A stretch of DNA of 64,000 nucleotides. Source: Terribacillus sp. FSL K6-0262. Lineage in GTDB: Bacteria; Bacillota; Bacilli; Bacillales; Amphibacillaceae. The stretch is taken from contig NZ_CP150277.1 in assembly GCF_037977385.1 (NCBI RefSeq), positions 1,403,001 to 1,467,000 on the forward strand. Reading direction: 5' to 3'. The notes beneath the pieces were generated by a model. It was not told the DNA's origin, did no database searches, and worked only from the letters and a program-made list of their open reading frames with translations. The position numbers and the translations under genes are program-made. This document shows, one piece after another, positions 44,438 through 54,623 of this stretch (positions within the stretch are counted from its first letter, which is position 1; every line of letters begins with the position of its first letter).

Positions 44438-45070
44438 CTATACAAGGCGATGACGAATCGCATATATGGCTAATTGCGTCCGATTCCTTAGCTCCAATTT
44501 GTCTAAAATATGACTCGTTTGATTCTTGACCGTCCCTACCGACAAGCCTAGTCGTTCGGCCACTTCCTTATTATTCAATCCCTCACCGATACACTTCAAT
44601 ATCGCCCTTTCCCTCGGGGTCAGCGTCGGGTCAATTTGTCTTTCTTCCTGGTTTTGCAATAAGATCGGCATCACCTTTGAAGCAACCTGATCCTCCAAGG
44701 ATAGACCGCCGCTCAAGGCGCTTTTAATGGAACGAATGAGCGATGCTGTATCCCCGTTTTTCAGCATATAACCGTTCACTCCCAGCTTTAAGGCGCTCAA
44801 TACATACTCATTGTCATCAAAGGTGGTAAGCATGAGAATCTTAATATATGGGAAGCGGGAGCGGAGGATTTTCGCCGCTTCAATGCCATCCATCACAGGC
44901 ATCCGAATATCCAAAATGGCCACATCGAAAAGCTGCTTTTCACATAAGCTGACGGCTTCTTTTCCATTATCCGCTTCCCCGGTCACGCTGATTTCTTCAT
45001 CCGTTTCAATCATCGCCTTTAAGCCCTGCCGCACCATCACTTGATCTTCTGCCAGCAAAATCTTAATCAT
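44438..45070 (-). CDS. lnrK: NarL/FixJ response regulator (LnrK-like)
   Basis: 210 residues. Receiver domain with phospho-acceptor D54 (VAILDIRMPV), acidic pocket LLAEDQ, Thr in MLTTFDD and Lys in MLKNGD; LuxR-type HTH at the C-terminus (LTPRERAILKCIGEGLNNKE, then VGTVKNQTSHILDKL). It overlaps the kinase gene by 8 nt. Probably activates the adjacent exporter genes. Confidence 0.9.
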   Translation of the reverse strand: MIKILLAEDQVMVRQGLKAMIETDEEISVTGEADNGKEAVSLCEKQLFDVAILDIRMPVMDGIEAAKILRSRFPYIKILMLTTFDDNEYVLSALKLGVNGYMLKNGDTASLIRSIKSALSGGLSLEDQVASKVMPILLQNQEERQIDPTLTPRERAILKCIGEGLNNKEVAERLGLSVGTVKNQTSHILDKLELRNRTQLAIYAIRHRLV

Positions 45071-46202
45071 CCGACCCGCCCCAGTCTGCTAATCTTATCG
45101 TGCCCCTCACCAAAAATCGGTGCTTATCATGATCGATCTCAAGCGTTCCGCCTACTTTTTCCAAGCGTTCCCGCATCCCCTTCAAACCATAACCTTCCTG
45201 AAAGCAGCCATCATGCGTTAAAGCATTGATCACCTCAAACCGAAAAATACTGCCCCCAGGAGATTCGAATATCACTTGCGCCTCTCTTGTAGAACTATGC
45301 TTCATAATATTCGTCAATGCCTCCTGCACAGCACGATAAATCGCAAATGACTGCTCCCCCGTCAAAGGAGCCGCAAACGCCCCATGCCTTACCGAAAAAT
45401 TGATCTTCATGAAACTCTCTATCTCTAATTTCCGTATCAGCCGAATCACACCCTGCAATCCGCCCACTTCTCTCTGCTTGAACGACCGCACCGCCTGCCG
45501 CGTTTCCTCCAGGCTTTGTTCCGCCAGCTCTTTCAGCTTCCCGACCGTCTCCCTATCCTTCTCAGCCGCCGTCAAACGGAACGCCTCAAACTGAAACAGC
45601 AGCGCCGTCAATTTGTGCCCGACCGAATCATGGATCTCATGGCCGATCAGCATGCGCTCATCCTGCCTTGCCTGCTGCTCCTCTATGACAAGCTGCCTTT
45701 TCATTCTTCGGTATTCTTCAAGCAAGGCTTCATTGCTCAGTCGAGCTTCTTTTTCTCGTTTATGTATGATTTGATGATAAAGTAAAGCAGCTACTAGTAA
45801 AAGGTAATAGAGCGCGCACCACACTAATTGTGATGGAGAGAGTGAGAATTTCATCAAGATCAGCGCCGCACATACAAGCTGCACAGTAATTACTATAAAA
45901 CTTTTAGTTCGGGATAAATAAAAGACGGCTTCTGCCATTATCAAAGATTGGGTGAGGAGTGCAAATGAACTGAACTCCATTTTAAAAGGGTAGAAGATGA
46001 GGACTGTCAATAAAGCTTGGACGCAGAATAATATTGTTTGTTTCGATTGTTTCTCTGTAAAAAGCGGCAGTATGAATAATATAATAAAGAAAATACTCAT
46101 ACTCGCCATTTGTAATGCACTTAAATCTAAGATAGATTCCGAAAAAGCCAGCGTCCAAACAACGCAGTAAATTGCCAGCCATATAAAATATGTTTTCCTC
46201 AT
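45063..46202 (-). CDS. lnrJ: membrane histidine kinase (LnrJ-like)
   Basis: 379 residues. Five or six TM helices (about 5-145) without a large external sensor domain, a short linker, HisKA_3 with H191 in HEIHDSVGH, and a HATPase domain (EALTNIMKHSS N-box, YGLKGMRERL). This intramembrane-sensing layout and the gene order kinase-regulator-ATPase-two permeases match B. subtilis LnrJKLMN. ATG 46202 is preferred to GTG 46211 on ribosome-site spacing. Confidence 0.86.
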   Translation of the reverse strand: MRKTYFIWLAIYCVVWTLAFSESILDLSALQMASMSIFFIILFILPLFTEKQSKQTILFCVQALLTVLIFYPFKMEFSSFALLTQSLIMAEAVFYLSRTKSFIVITVQLVCAALILMKFSLSPSQLVWCALYYLLLVAALLYHQIIHKREKEARLSNEALLEEYRRMKRQLVIEEQQARQDERMLIGHEIHDSVGHKLTALLFQFEAFRLTAAEKDRETVGKLKELAEQSLEETRQAVRSFKQREVGGLQGVIRLIRKLEIESFMKINFSVRHGAFAAPLTGEQSFAIYRAVQEALTNIMKHSSTREAQVIFESPGGSIFRFEVINALTHDGCFQEGYGLKGMRERLEKVGGTLEIDHDKHRFLVRGTIRLADWGGSDD

Positions 46203-46420
46203 TAAGTGCACTTCTCCCTTGTAAAAAATACCGTACGTTTGTTTCTGTATGATACCTTCTTAGCATCAGTGTATATCTACAAAGCTTGAAGTTTTTCATT
46301 TATAGGCGCCTTGGGTGGAGCGTCTGGTGCTGCGATACCCTTTTAGAATAAGCCTTCCCATAACGACCGACCAACTCACCATTCCTTAATCGTTCCTGGT
46401 TACTAATTAGAGGCTAAACA

Positions 46421-46837
46421 TTACTCGTCAGGGTTACAATTGACATTACTAAGATCAGGATTCAATAGGGTCTCCTTATAATGCTCCATTTTATAATCAA
46501 TGATTTTTTGAATTTCGTTTAATTCCTTGATTTCATTCCCGATTCTTTTCCTTTGCTCTTCCAAAATGGAAACTCTTTTTTGAATTGTACCTGGTCCTTC
46601 ATTAGAAAGATCAAGATAACGTTTTATTTCCTCCAACTTCATTCCTGTCGTTTTCAGCCTTGTCAAAAATATCATACCCTCCAGCTGTTCTTTACTGTAA
46701 ATCCTGTGGCCATTAGGTTTACGTTCAGCGTATGGAAGCAAACCGATTTGCTCATAGTAACGAATCGTAGGTTTTGGCAGACCGGAGAATTCAGACGCCT
46801 GATCTATAGACATATAAGCCTCGGACATCTTTTTCAT
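46421..46837 (-). CDS. MerR-family regulator
   Basis: 138 residues. N-terminal MerR HTH (YMSIDQASEFSGLPKPTIRY, YYEQIGLLP, NGHRIY) and a coiled-coil dimer helix (GTIQKRVSILEEQRKRIGNE). No metal-binding Cys pair at the usual C-terminal loop; the only Cys is near the end (NVNCNPDE). GGAGGG precedes ATG 46837. It lies downstream of a broken SDR gene, a common target type for MerR proteins that respond to aldehydes. Confidence 0.82.
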   Translation of the reverse strand: MKKMSEAYMSIDQASEFSGLPKPTIRYYEQIGLLPYAERKPNGHRIYSKEQLEGMIFLTRLKTTGMKLEEIKRYLDLSNEGPGTIQKRVSILEEQRKRIGNEIKELNEIQKIIDYKMEHYKETLLNPDLSNVNCNPDE

Positions 46838-46977
46838 TTTTACCCTCCAATTTCTTTTTGGCAAGACGATGGTTTCCCATAAGGCATGGAATATTGCCAG
46901 TGGCAGATCAGTGACCCGATCCACTCACTGGCAACTCTATCATTATCATGATATTACTTATTCCTGCTTGAGCTTCT

Positions 46978-47711
46978 TCATACCTTTTTAATATAAGGAT
47001 AAAAAGAATCCTTTAATTTAAATTGGTTCGTCTCATCCACTATCCCTATCACTTTATCACTGTCGTATAAATCAAGCATAAATTGAGCTACTTCTTCTGG
47101 TGTACGGGAATGAGGAAAATCACTTATCCCCCTCCCCATTGCCCGATAGGAAAATTCCCGGTTACAGCGGGAGCCAATACTTTAGCCTTCATATTTTCCC
47201 CTTTGCCCTGTAACTCACTAGCCACCCCCTCCGTAAAGGCACTTACATAGAACTTTGTGGCACAATAGGTGACAAAGTTATCCACAATTGTGTACCCAGC
47301 GTCGGATGATACATTGATTAATTGTGTCCCTTCCTTGGATGAATAATCTCTTACAAACAAAGTTGATAAAATCGTCATTGCTACGTTATTTAATAGCAGC
47401 ATGTTTTCCACTTTTGACAAGTCTTGTTCGGCTACTGGGGAAAAATCCCCAAATCCCGCATTGTTAATCCACGTTTCCAAGTCATATTTTTTCGTACGCT
47501 CATATAAATCATGAGCCTGCTTGGTATCGGATAAATCTGCAGGAAGGACAACAACATCAATTTTAGGATTGATTTCAGCTATGGTTGATTTCAAATCCTC
47601 TAATCGTTGTTTTCTCCTGGCGACAAGAATGAGATTCTTGCCTCTTTTGGCGAAGGCTAAAGCAGATTCATAGCCGATTCCGGAACTTGCTCCTGTAATT
47701 ACTACGTACAT
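46978..47711 (-). pseudogene. SDR-family oxidoreductase, frameshifted near 3' end
   Basis: ATG 47711 with GGAGGGG opens MYVVITGASSGIGYESALAF (TGxxxGIG motif), NNAG and YCATK are present, and the frame reaches KAKVLAPAVTGNFPIGQWGGG and stops at 47124. The expected C-terminus continues in another frame: RAMGRGISDFPHSRTPEEVA, QFMLDLYDSDKVIGIVDETN, ending YPYIKKV at 46978. A one-base indel near the GGG at about 47155-47160 separates the halves. The N-terminal part may still be made without its last 60 residues. Confidence 0.8.
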
Positions 47712-47786
47712 GATATACCCCTCCTGATACTTGATTAATGTTTCAAAGTAACCGTAACACTTCAAGTAAGCTTTAACTCAATAGAT

Positions 47787-47925
47787 CAGGAGGGATTTTT
47801 TCTAAGAAAATGATCAAGAACCTCTTCATCAGAAGTACCGCCTCGGAAAATCGTATGAAACAGAAGGCTGGTCCATAAATTACGCCATAGATTCTTATCC
47901 AGCTGTTTCCCGTACAAGAACAGAC
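47787..47925 (-). pseudogene. TetR-type regulator, C-terminal remnant
   Basis: The minus strand encodes LFLYGKQLDKNLWRNLWTSL, then LFHTIFRGGTSDEEVLDHFL and RKNPS with a stop at 47787, similar in style to a TetR C-terminal end. A stop codon precedes it and no HTH is found upstream. The association with a broken SDR gene just downstream suggests a former regulator-target pair. Family call tentative. Confidence 0.45.
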
Positions 47926-48182
47926 TTCAAAGCAATCAATTACTGAAGCGTAAAAGCTGGCTGCGTTTGACTATTGATGATGAAATGGGAAGATCAGCGC
48001 AGCCTTCATTGGAGAGTCTCGCTTTTTTGATAATAAAAAGTCGATGCCTTTGCAGGTATCATTAGCTTTTCCTTCCCCCAATAAACTTTCTAACCAACTA
48101 GATTCATCGATATATCAGAATAAATCCATTATATAGCAATTAGAGACTAATCAGAGCGAATAATCAGAAAATACCCCTTAAC
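47926..48182. other. intergenic, nothing supported
   Basis: Region between the TetR-like remnant and the cad operator. All frames are broken and no RNA element is recognised. Confidence 0.5.
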
Positions 48183-48202
48183 ATTCAAATGCCCACTTGA
48201 AT
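48183..48202. promoter_or_regulatory. CadC operator 1
   Basis: ATTCAA-N8-TTGAAT (48183-48188 and 48197-48202). The right half-site is also the -35 of the cad promoter. Confidence 0.75.
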
Positions 48203-48224
48203 AAAATAGGAAATTGGATACAAT
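48197..48224 (+). promoter_or_regulatory. promoter of cadCA
   Basis: -35 TTGAAT (48197-48202), 16-nt spacer, -10 TACAAT (48219-48224). Confidence 0.75.
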
Positions 48225-48226
48225 AT

Positions 48227-48246
48227 ATTCAAGGGAATATTTGAAT
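48227..48246. promoter_or_regulatory. CadC operator 2
   Basis: ATTCAA-N8-TTGAAT again (48227-48232, 48241-48246), identical in spacing to operator 1 and exactly 44 bp downstream. It covers the transcription start, the ribosome site AAGGGA and the first base pairs of the start codon. Confidence 0.78.
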
Positions 48247-48631
48247 GAATGGAGTGATTAATCTGAGTAAGAAAGATACCTGTGAGGTTTATTGTTATGA
48301 CAAACAAAAGGTCAGCCGTATTCAAGAAGACCTGAAGACAGTCGATATCCTCCATGCGGCTCAAATGTTAAAAGCTATTGCTGACGAAAACCGAGCTAAA
48401 ATCACTTATATATTGGGTCAAGATGATGAACTTTGCGTTTGTGATATCGCTAATGTGTTGGGTATTACTGTTGCCAATGCTTCCCATCATTTGAGAACCC
48501 TTCATAAGCAAGGGATTGTCAAATATAGAAAAGAAGGCAAGTTGGCTTTCTATTCCTTAGACGATGATCATATCAAACAAATTATGGATATAGCTCTTGT
48601 TCATCAAAACGAGGTGAAGGTCGGTGTCTAA
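48245..48631 (+). CDS. cadC: Cd/Pb/Zn-responsive repressor CadC
   Basis: 128 residues, ArsR/SmtB family. N-terminal DTCEVYCYD (C13, C17) plus ELCVCD (C64, C66) supply the four-Cys soft-metal site of CadC; the HTH reads [20 protein letters not shown]. Very similar to CadC of staphylococcal plasmid pI258. ATG 48245 has AAGGGA 8 nt upstream. Two matching operators overlap its promoter. It overlaps cadA by 8 nt. Confidence 0.95.
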   Translation: MNGVINLSKKDTCEVYCYDKQKVSRIQEDLKTVDILHAAQMLKAIADENRAKITYILGQDDELCVCDIANVLGITVANASHHLRTLHKQGIVKYRKEGKLAFYSLDDDHIKQIMDIALVHQNEVKVGV

Positions 48632-50759
48632 AGGGAATATTGGATCATCCGAGGAAGAGGCAATGAAAGCATACCGTGTACAAGGACTCTCTTGCTCCAA
48701 TTGTGCAGCTAAATTTGAACGCAACGTCAAAGAGCTGCCAGGTGTTCAAGATGCAAAAATAAACTTTGGTGCGGCAAAAATCTACGTTAACGGTGATACA
48801 ACAGTTGAGGATTTAGAGAAGGCCGGAGCTTTTGAGAACCTGAAGATCCGGGAAGAGAGAGAAAAGAAAATTGAACGCCCTCCTTTTTGGAAACAAAAAG
48901 AAAACATCAGCGTTTATATTTCAGCTTTGCTCGTCCTATTAAGTTGGGGCTTGCGTACGCAATACAGCGAAGAACATATTATACCGACAGTTGGTTATGC
49001 AGCAGCTATTTTAATTGGTGGATATTCCCTCTTTATAAAAGGGGTTAAGAATTTAAGCCGATTAAACTTTGATATGAACACGCTTATGACCATCGCAATT
49101 ATAGGCGCTGCCATACTTGGAGAATGGGGCGAAGGTGCAACGGTCGTCATCCTATTTGCTATCAGTGAAGCCCTGGAACGATACTCTATGGATAAAGCTC
49201 GGCAATCCATCGAGTCATTAATGGACATCGCACCTGATGAAGCATTCGTACGTCGAAACGGTAAAGAGCTTGTGATTCGTGTGGAAGATATACAAATCGG
49301 CGATACGATGATCGTCAAACCAGGACAAAAGTTAGCGATGGACGGCATCGTTACAAAAGGTATCTCAACGCTTAACCAAGCCGCAATTACTGGCGAAAGT
49401 ATCCCGGTGACGAAAACTGTTGAAGATGAGGTATTTGCAGGGACCCTGAACGAGGAAGGTCTGCTTGAAGTCAAAGTAACCAAAAGAGTGGAAGATACCA
49501 CCCTTTCGAAAATCATACATCTTGTGGAAGAAGCCCAGGCAGAAAGGGCTCCTTCTCAAGCTTTCGTTGATAAGTTCGCAAAGCACTATACACCAGCAAT
49601 CGTAATCATCGCACTTCTAATTGCCATCATCCCACCTCTTCTGTTCAGTGCAGACTGGAGTGAATGGGTCTATGAAGGCTTGGCAGTACTAGTAGTCGGA
49701 TGCCCATGTGCCTTGGTTGTTTCGACGCCTATTGCTATCGTTACTGCTATCGGCAATGCAGCAAGAAAAGGTGTATTGATTAAAGGCGGCATACATTTAG
49801 AAGAGGCTGGAGCCTTAAAAGCTATAGCCTTTGATAAGACAGGAACATTAACCAAAGGTATACCAACTGTCACAAATATAGTGACCTTTGGCGGTAAAGA
49901 AGTTGAGTTATTAGCTATGACAGCAGCAATTGAAAATGGATCGAAGCATCCCCTTGCCACTTCGATTGTGAGAGAAGCTGAAAAAAAGGATATAAATTTC
50001 GGCTCCATTCAAGTCGATAATTTTCAATCCATTACTGGTAAAGGTGTAAAAGCCGTTGTTAACAACGAGATTTATTATGCAGGAAGTCCTGCTCTCTTTA
50101 AAGAATTGCATCAGACAATCGAGAAGCGTATTGATATCCAAATTAAGAAGCTGCAAACTGAAGGAAAGACAGTGATGATCTTAGGAACAGCAAATGAAAT
50201 CCAGATGTTAATTGCTGTAGCAGACGAAATAAGAGAGTCGTCAAAAGAAGTTATCAGAAGCTTAAATAACCTTGGTATTAATACCGTGATGCTTACTGGC
50301 GATAATCAGGAGACCGCCAACACGATAGGAAAGCAAGTTGGCGTAACCAGCATTGAAGCAAATCTGCTACCAGAGGGTAAGCTGAATTTCATTAAGAGGC
50401 TTCGTAACGCTCACAACAGTGTGGCTATGGTAGGTGATGGCGTAAACGATGCACCCGCATTAGCTGCTTCTACAATCGGGGTGGCAATGGGCAGTGCAGG
50501 GACGGATACTGCGCTTGAGACCGCTGATATAGCTTTAATGTCCGATGATTTAAATAAGCTGCCATACACCATTAATTTAAGTCGAAAAGCATTACAGATT
50601 ATTAAGCAGAACATCACGTTCTCACTAGCCATCAAGCTCTTGGCATTATTATTAGTGGTTCCTGGATGGTTGACGCTTTGGATAGCTATATTTGCTGATA
50701 TGGGTGCTACATTACTTGTTACGTTAAACAGCTTAAGATTATTAAGAGTTAAAGAATAA
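48624..50759 (+). CDS. cadA: Cd2+/Zn2+/Pb2+-exporting P1B-type ATPase CadA
   Basis: 711 residues. N-terminal metal-binding domain with C24 and C27 ([12 protein letters not shown]), TM helices, actuator TGES (about 257-260), membrane CPC (360-362), phosphorylation D404 in [14 protein letters not shown], and the C-terminal [18 protein letters not shown]. All catalytic motifs are intact; it pumps soft divalent cations out. GTG 48624 is read with GAGGTGAAGG upstream; an in-frame ATG at 48663 is an alternative. Cotranscribed with cadC. Confidence 0.96.
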   Translation: MSKGNIGSSEEEAMKAYRVQGLSCSNCAAKFERNVKELPGVQDAKINFGAAKIYVNGDTTVEDLEKAGAFENLKIREEREKKIERPPFWKQKENISVYISALLVLLSWGLRTQYSEEHIIPTVGYAAAILIGGYSLFIKGVKNLSRLNFDMNTLMTIAIIGAAILGEWGEGATVVILFAISEALERYSMDKARQSIESLMDIAPDEAFVRRNGKELVIRVEDIQIGDTMIVKPGQKLAMDGIVTKGISTLNQAAITGESIPVTKTVEDEVFAGTLNEEGLLEVKVTKRVEDTTLSKIIHLVEEAQAERAPSQAFVDKFAKHYTPAIVIIALLIAIIPPLLFSADWSEWVYEGLAVLVVGCPCALVVSTPIAIVTAIGNAARKGVLIKGGIHLEEAGALKAIAFDKTGTLTKGIPTVTNIVTFGGKEVELLAMTAAIENGSKHPLATSIVREAEKKDINFGSIQVDNFQSITGKGVKAVVNNEIYYAGSPALFKELHQTIEKRIDIQIKKLQTEGKTVMILGTANEIQMLIAVADEIRESSKEVIRSLNNLGINTVMLTGDNQETANTIGKQVGVTSIEANLLPEGKLNFIKRLRNAHNSVAMVGDGVNDAPALAASTIGVAMGSAGTDTALETADIALMSDDLNKLPYTINLSRKALQIIKQNITFSLAIKLLALLLVVPGWLTLWIAIFADMGATLLVTLNSLRLLRVKE

Positions 50760-50782
50760 GGGGGCAGAACCCCCTTTTCTTC
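50760..50782 (+). terminator. terminator after cadA
   Basis: GGGGG-CAGAA-CCCCC followed by TTTTCTT. Confidence 0.85.
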
Positions 50783-50933
50783 CGCTTCTTATATTCATAT
50801 ATGCACTTATGGAAGGATACATATGCAATATGGCACTTGTTCGAATTTTAGATGTACCCCAAACTGATATTAAATATTAACTGCCTTAAAACACTTGAGA
50901 AATCATCGTATGACGAAATTACTTCTCCTACAG

Positions 50934-50966
50934 GAAACCCCCATACTTTAATCGTATGGGGGTTTC
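50934..50966. terminator. terminator downstream of glmS
   Basis: GAAACCCCCATAC (50934-50946), 7-nt loop, GTATGGGGGTTTC (50954-50966). Near-perfect 13-bp stem with A- and T-rich ends; probably ends glmS transcription. The 150 nt to its left hold nothing recognisable. Confidence 0.75.
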
Positions 50967-51037
50967 TTCAGTGTATGATTTGCTACACAGTTATTTAGTT
51001 ACGCTTTAAGGTTACTCAACATTAAAGGTACAGTCTT

Positions 51038-52840
51038 TTATTCCACCGTAACACTTTTAGCCAAGTTACGCGGCTTATCAACATCTGCACCGCGCTGCAC
51101 TGCTGCATAGTATGCAAGCAGCTGCAATGGCACGACACTTACAAGCGGAGTCAATAGCTCATGCACTGCCGGGATGACGAAGGCGTCATCGTCGTGCTCC
51201 AGGCCTTTCATGCTGATGAGCAATGTGTTGGCACCGCGTGCGTTCACTTCCTGGACGTTACCGCGGATGGAGTGGTTCAGGGAGCTTTGTGTCGATAGTG
51301 CGATGACTGGTGTGCCTTCTTCGATCAAGGCGATGGTACCGTGTTTCAGTTCTCCTCCAGCGAAGCCTTCTGCTTGGATGTAGGAGATTTCTTTTAGTTT
51401 CAGTGATCCTTCGACGCAGACGAAGTAATCGACGCCGCGGCCGATGAAGAATGCGTTGCGGGATACACTTAGGTAGCTTTGTGCTAGTGTTTCGAATGTT
51501 TCTTTTTGGTCTGTCAGTACTTCCATTGCGTTCGCAACGATGGCAAGCTCCTGGAGCGGGTTGAAATCGAGTGCGATTTCTTTGCCTTTTGCTGCATCGA
51601 CCGCAAGCAATAGCATAACTGCCATCTGTGCAGTATATGCTTTAGTAGAGGCTACTGCAATCTCCGGGCCAGCGTATAGCGGCAATGTGAAGTCTGCTTC
51701 ACGAGAAAGGGTGGATCCTGGCACGTTCGTGATTGTAAGTGCTGGGTGTCCGAGTTCTTTGATTTTCACCAATACGGCTCTGCTGTCGGCAGTTTCGCCG
51801 GATTGGGAAAGGAATATGAATAATGGCTTTTCGGATAGAAGCGGCATGTTGTAAGAGAATTCACTTGCGATATGCACTTCCACCGGGATTTTAGCCAGGT
51901 TTTCGATGAATTGTTTTCCGACTAGTCCAGCGTTGTAGCTTGTTCCTGCTGCCACGATATAGATACGGTCTGCGTTCATCATCGCATTGCGGATGGCAGG
52001 GTCCATTTTGATCTGTTCCGCTTCATCCTGGTAGTGCTGGATGATTTTGCGGATGACGAATGGCTGCTCGTCAGTTTCTTTCAGCATGAAGTGATCGTAT
52101 GTGCCTTTTTCTGTATCGGCTGCATCGATTTCCGTTTTGAAGGAATCGCGTTCTACTTTTGTACCGTCAAGCAGCTGGATTTCCACGCTGTCACGGCGAA
52201 CGATGACGATCTCTTTGTCACGGATCTCTTTGTACGTATCTGTTTCGCGAAGTGTTGCCATCGCATCACTTGCTACGACGTTGAAGCCTTCGCCGATACC
52301 TACAAGCAATGGGCTTTTGTTTTTCGCTACATAGATCGTTTCTTTATCGTCTGCATCAATCATTGCAAGGGCATAGGAACCAGTGAGCAAGCTGACCGCT
52401 TTGCGGAATGCCGCTGCTGTATCCTGTGTCTCTTCATACATTTTCTCTACAAGCTGTACAACGATTTCTGTATCTGTATCACTTTTCAATGTTACATCAG
52501 AAAGATACTCTCTGCGGATCTCTACATAGTTCTCGATTACACCGTTATGCACGATGGTGAATTTGCCAGAAGCACTCTGGTGCGGGTGCGCATTATCTTC
52601 GTTCGGTGCACCATGTGTCGCCCAGCGTGTGTGACCGATTCCCATTGTGGATGAAACGCTGTGATCCACTTTTTCACGCAATGCAGCAATGCGGCCTTTC
52701 ACCTTGAAAAGGTTCACGCCTTGCTCGTTTTCGATTGCGATACCAGCTGAATCGTATCCGCGATACTCCAGCTTCTCGAGTCCGTTAAGCAATACTTCCT
52801 TCGTATCATTCTGTCCGATATAACCTACAATTCCACACAT
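51038..52840 (-). CDS. glmS: glucosamine-6-phosphate synthase
   Basis: 600 residues. Starts [12 protein letters not shown], so the catalytic Cys becomes the N-terminus after Met removal; glutaminase domain (1-240) then two SIS isomerase domains ([21 protein letters not shown] end). It makes GlcN-6-P from fructose-6-P and glutamine, first step to UDP-GlcNAc and the cell wall. AGGAGG lies 11 nt before ATG 52840; an in-frame upstream start is rejected. It is controlled by the self-cleaving leader. Confidence 0.97.
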   Translation of the reverse strand: MCGIVGYIGQNDTKEVLLNGLEKLEYRGYDSAGIAIENEQGVNLFKVKGRIAALREKVDHSVSSTMGIGHTRWATHGAPNEDNAHPHQSASGKFTIVHNGVIENYVEIRREYLSDVTLKSDTDTEIVVQLVEKMYEETQDTAAAFRKAVSLLTGSYALAMIDADDKETIYVAKNKSPLLVGIGEGFNVVASDAMATLRETDTYKEIRDKEIVIVRRDSVEIQLLDGTKVERDSFKTEIDAADTEKGTYDHFMLKETDEQPFVIRKIIQHYQDEAEQIKMDPAIRNAMMNADRIYIVAAGTSYNAGLVGKQFIENLAKIPVEVHIASEFSYNMPLLSEKPLFIFLSQSGETADSRAVLVKIKELGHPALTITNVPGSTLSREADFTLPLYAGPEIAVASTKAYTAQMAVMLLLAVDAAKGKEIALDFNPLQELAIVANAMEVLTDQKETFETLAQSYLSVSRNAFFIGRGVDYFVCVEGSLKLKEISYIQAEGFAGGELKHGTIALIEEGTPVIALSTQSSLNHSIRGNVQEVNARGANTLLISMKGLEHDDDAFVIPAVHELLTPLVSVVPLQLLAYYAAVQRGADVDKPRNLAKSVTVE

Positions 52841-52934
52841 GTCGTTGTTGTCCTCCTCAAGACTTGGAAGGGGCAAACGAACGGCCTGCGCTATGAAGCT
52901 TGGGGCGTTGATTGCCCCTTTCTCGTTTATCTAT

Positions 52935-53094
52935 TTTTCACATCTTGTTTTGTCCTTATCCAAAGAGTCGCCTCTTTGCTTTCGGCCATAAACATGACGA
53001 CTGAGATGTGTGCAATCGGGAGGCATCCGCCGAATACTTCGATAAACCTCCACCTCGTCAACTTATCCCACCGCTCGGGCTAAGTCCTGGCGCT
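52935..53094 (-). ncRNA. glmS ribozyme
   Basis: Minus strand. The cleavage site lies between A at 53094 and G at 53093 (GCGCCAGGAC). Conserved GTTGACGAGGTGGAGGTTTA, TCGGCGGATGCCTCCCG and the GATAAGGACAAAACAAGATG 3' element are present. GlcN-6-P acts as cofactor for self-cleavage, and the cut mRNA is degraded, giving feedback on glmS. Confidence 0.96.
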
Positions 53095-53150
53095 TTTATG
53101 TTATTGTTATCTCTACCCTCGCTTTCCTGCTTGAATGACATAACTCCTTC

Positions 53151-53180
53151 ATTTTACATGAAGGAAATCCAGTTGGTCAA
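53151..53180 (-). promoter_or_regulatory. promoter of glmS
   Basis: -35 TTGACC (53175-53180), 18-nt spacer, -10 TAAAAT (53151-53156) on the minus strand, about 55 nt upstream of the ribozyme. Confidence 0.75.
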
Positions 53181-53205
53181 TTCTTTCTTATTACGTAAAT
53201 AACGT

Positions 53206-53238
53206 ATGCGGCGGGAGCATGTTCTGTTCCCGCCGCAT
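53206..53238 (-). terminator. hairpin after glmM
   Basis: ATGCGGCGGGA (53206-53216) pairs with TCCCGCCGCAT (53228-53238). GC-rich stem; the minus-strand tail ACGTTATTTACG is only weakly T-rich, so some read-through to glmS is possible. Confidence 0.7.
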
Positions 53239-53247
53239 ATGCTGGTC

Positions 53248-54597
53248 TTACTTCGTTCCCAATACTTGTTCGATGACTGCCACCACTTTATCTGCATACT
53301 TCTCGCAGTCCTCTTTCGTCGGCGCTTCCACCATCACCCGTACAAGCGACTCGGTGCCGGATGGACGTACAAGGACGCGGCCTTGGTCTCCTAACTCCTG
53401 CTCCACTTCTGCAATGGAATCGAGGATTTGCTGGTTGACAAGCGCCTCCTGCTTATCGGTCACCGGCACGTTTTTCAGGATCTGCGGGAAGATCTCCACT
53501 TCACCTGCAAGCTCGGAAAGCTTTTTGCCCGTTTCCTTCATGACATTGATCAGCTGCAATGCTGCAAGCATCCCGTCGCCAGTCGTCATATAATCAAGGA
53601 AGATGATATGGCCGGATTGCTCACCGCCAAGATTGAAATCGCCGCGGCGCATTTCTTCCATCACATATCTGTCGCCGACAGCCGTCTTATTGCTCTTGAT
53701 ATCCTGCTTATCCAAAGCGCGGTAGAAACCGATATTGCTCATGACCGTGGAAACGACTGTGTTATGACGCAGACGACCATGATCATTCAGGAATTTGGCA
53801 CAGATGTACATGATTTTGTCACCATCCACGATCTGGCCTTTTTCATCGACAGCAATCAATCTGTCGCCATCACCATCGAAGGCAAGTCCGACATCAGCCT
53901 CCTTCTCCAGAAGGAAATCACGCAATGTTTCCGGGTGTGTGGAACCGACATTTTTATTGATGTTCAATCCGTCAGGAGATGAACCGATCGAAGAGATATC
54001 CGCTTCCAGATCGGCAAACAAGTGCGTCGCAATGGAAGAAGTCGCTCCATGGGCACAGTCGATCGCGATATGAAGTCCTTCGAAATCATTATCGATTGTC
54101 CCTTTCAAGTATTGGATATACTTCTGACCGCCTTCGAAATAGTCATTGATCTGACCAAGATCGGCGCCGGATGGACGCGGCAGATCATCTGTTTCGGCAT
54201 CGATCAGCTGCTCGATCTCATTCTCCTGTTCATCCGAAAGCTTGAAGCCGTCCGGACCGAAGAACTTGATCCCGTTATCCTGAACAGGGTTATGGGATGC
54301 AGAAATCATGATACCCGCGGCTGCTCCCATGTTCTTCGTAAGGTAAGCGACTCCCGGTGTGGAAATGACACCGAGGCGCATGACCTCGGCACCGATGGAA
54401 AGAAGACCTGCCACAAGGGCCCCTTCAAGCATTTCGCCGGAAATACGTGTATCGCGGCCGATCATCACTTTCGGTCGGTCCTCATTATCCTTTGTCAGTA
54501 CATAACCGCCATATCTGCCTAACTTGAACGCAAGCTCCGGGGTGAGCTCCTTATTCGCAATCCCCCTGACGCCATCCGTTCCAAAATATTTTCCCAT
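53248..54597 (-). CDS. glmM: phosphoglucosamine mutase
   Basis: 449 residues. Starts [12 protein letters not shown]; phospho-Ser S101 in [12 protein letters not shown], Mg-binding DGDGDR, sugar loop GEQSGH, phosphate loop RPSGTES. It converts GlcN-6-P to GlcN-1-P. GAAGGAGAGG precedes ATG 54597. It sits directly after cdaR, the standard cdaA-cdaR-glmM order, in which GlmM also binds and restrains CdaA in related species. Confidence 0.97.
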   Translation of the reverse strand: MGKYFGTDGVRGIANKELTPELAFKLGRYGGYVLTKDNEDRPKVMIGRDTRISGEMLEGALVAGLLSIGAEVMRLGVISTPGVAYLTKNMGAAAGIMISASHNPVQDNGIKFFGPDGFKLSDEQENEIEQLIDAETDDLPRPSGADLGQINDYFEGGQKYIQYLKGTIDNDFEGLHIAIDCAHGATSSIATHLFADLEADISSIGSSPDGLNINKNVGSTHPETLRDFLLEKEADVGLAFDGDGDRLIAVDEKGQIVDGDKIMYICAKFLNDHGRLRHNTVVSTVMSNIGFYRALDKQDIKSNKTAVGDRYVMEEMRRGDFNLGGEQSGHIIFLDYMTTGDGMLAALQLINVMKETGKKLSELAGEVEIFPQILKNVPVTDKQEALVNQQILDSIAEVEQELGDQGRVLVRPSGTESLVRVMVEAPTKEDCEKYADKVVAVIEQVLGTK

Positions 54598-54623
54598 TGT
54601 TACCTCTCCTTCATGGCTCACAG

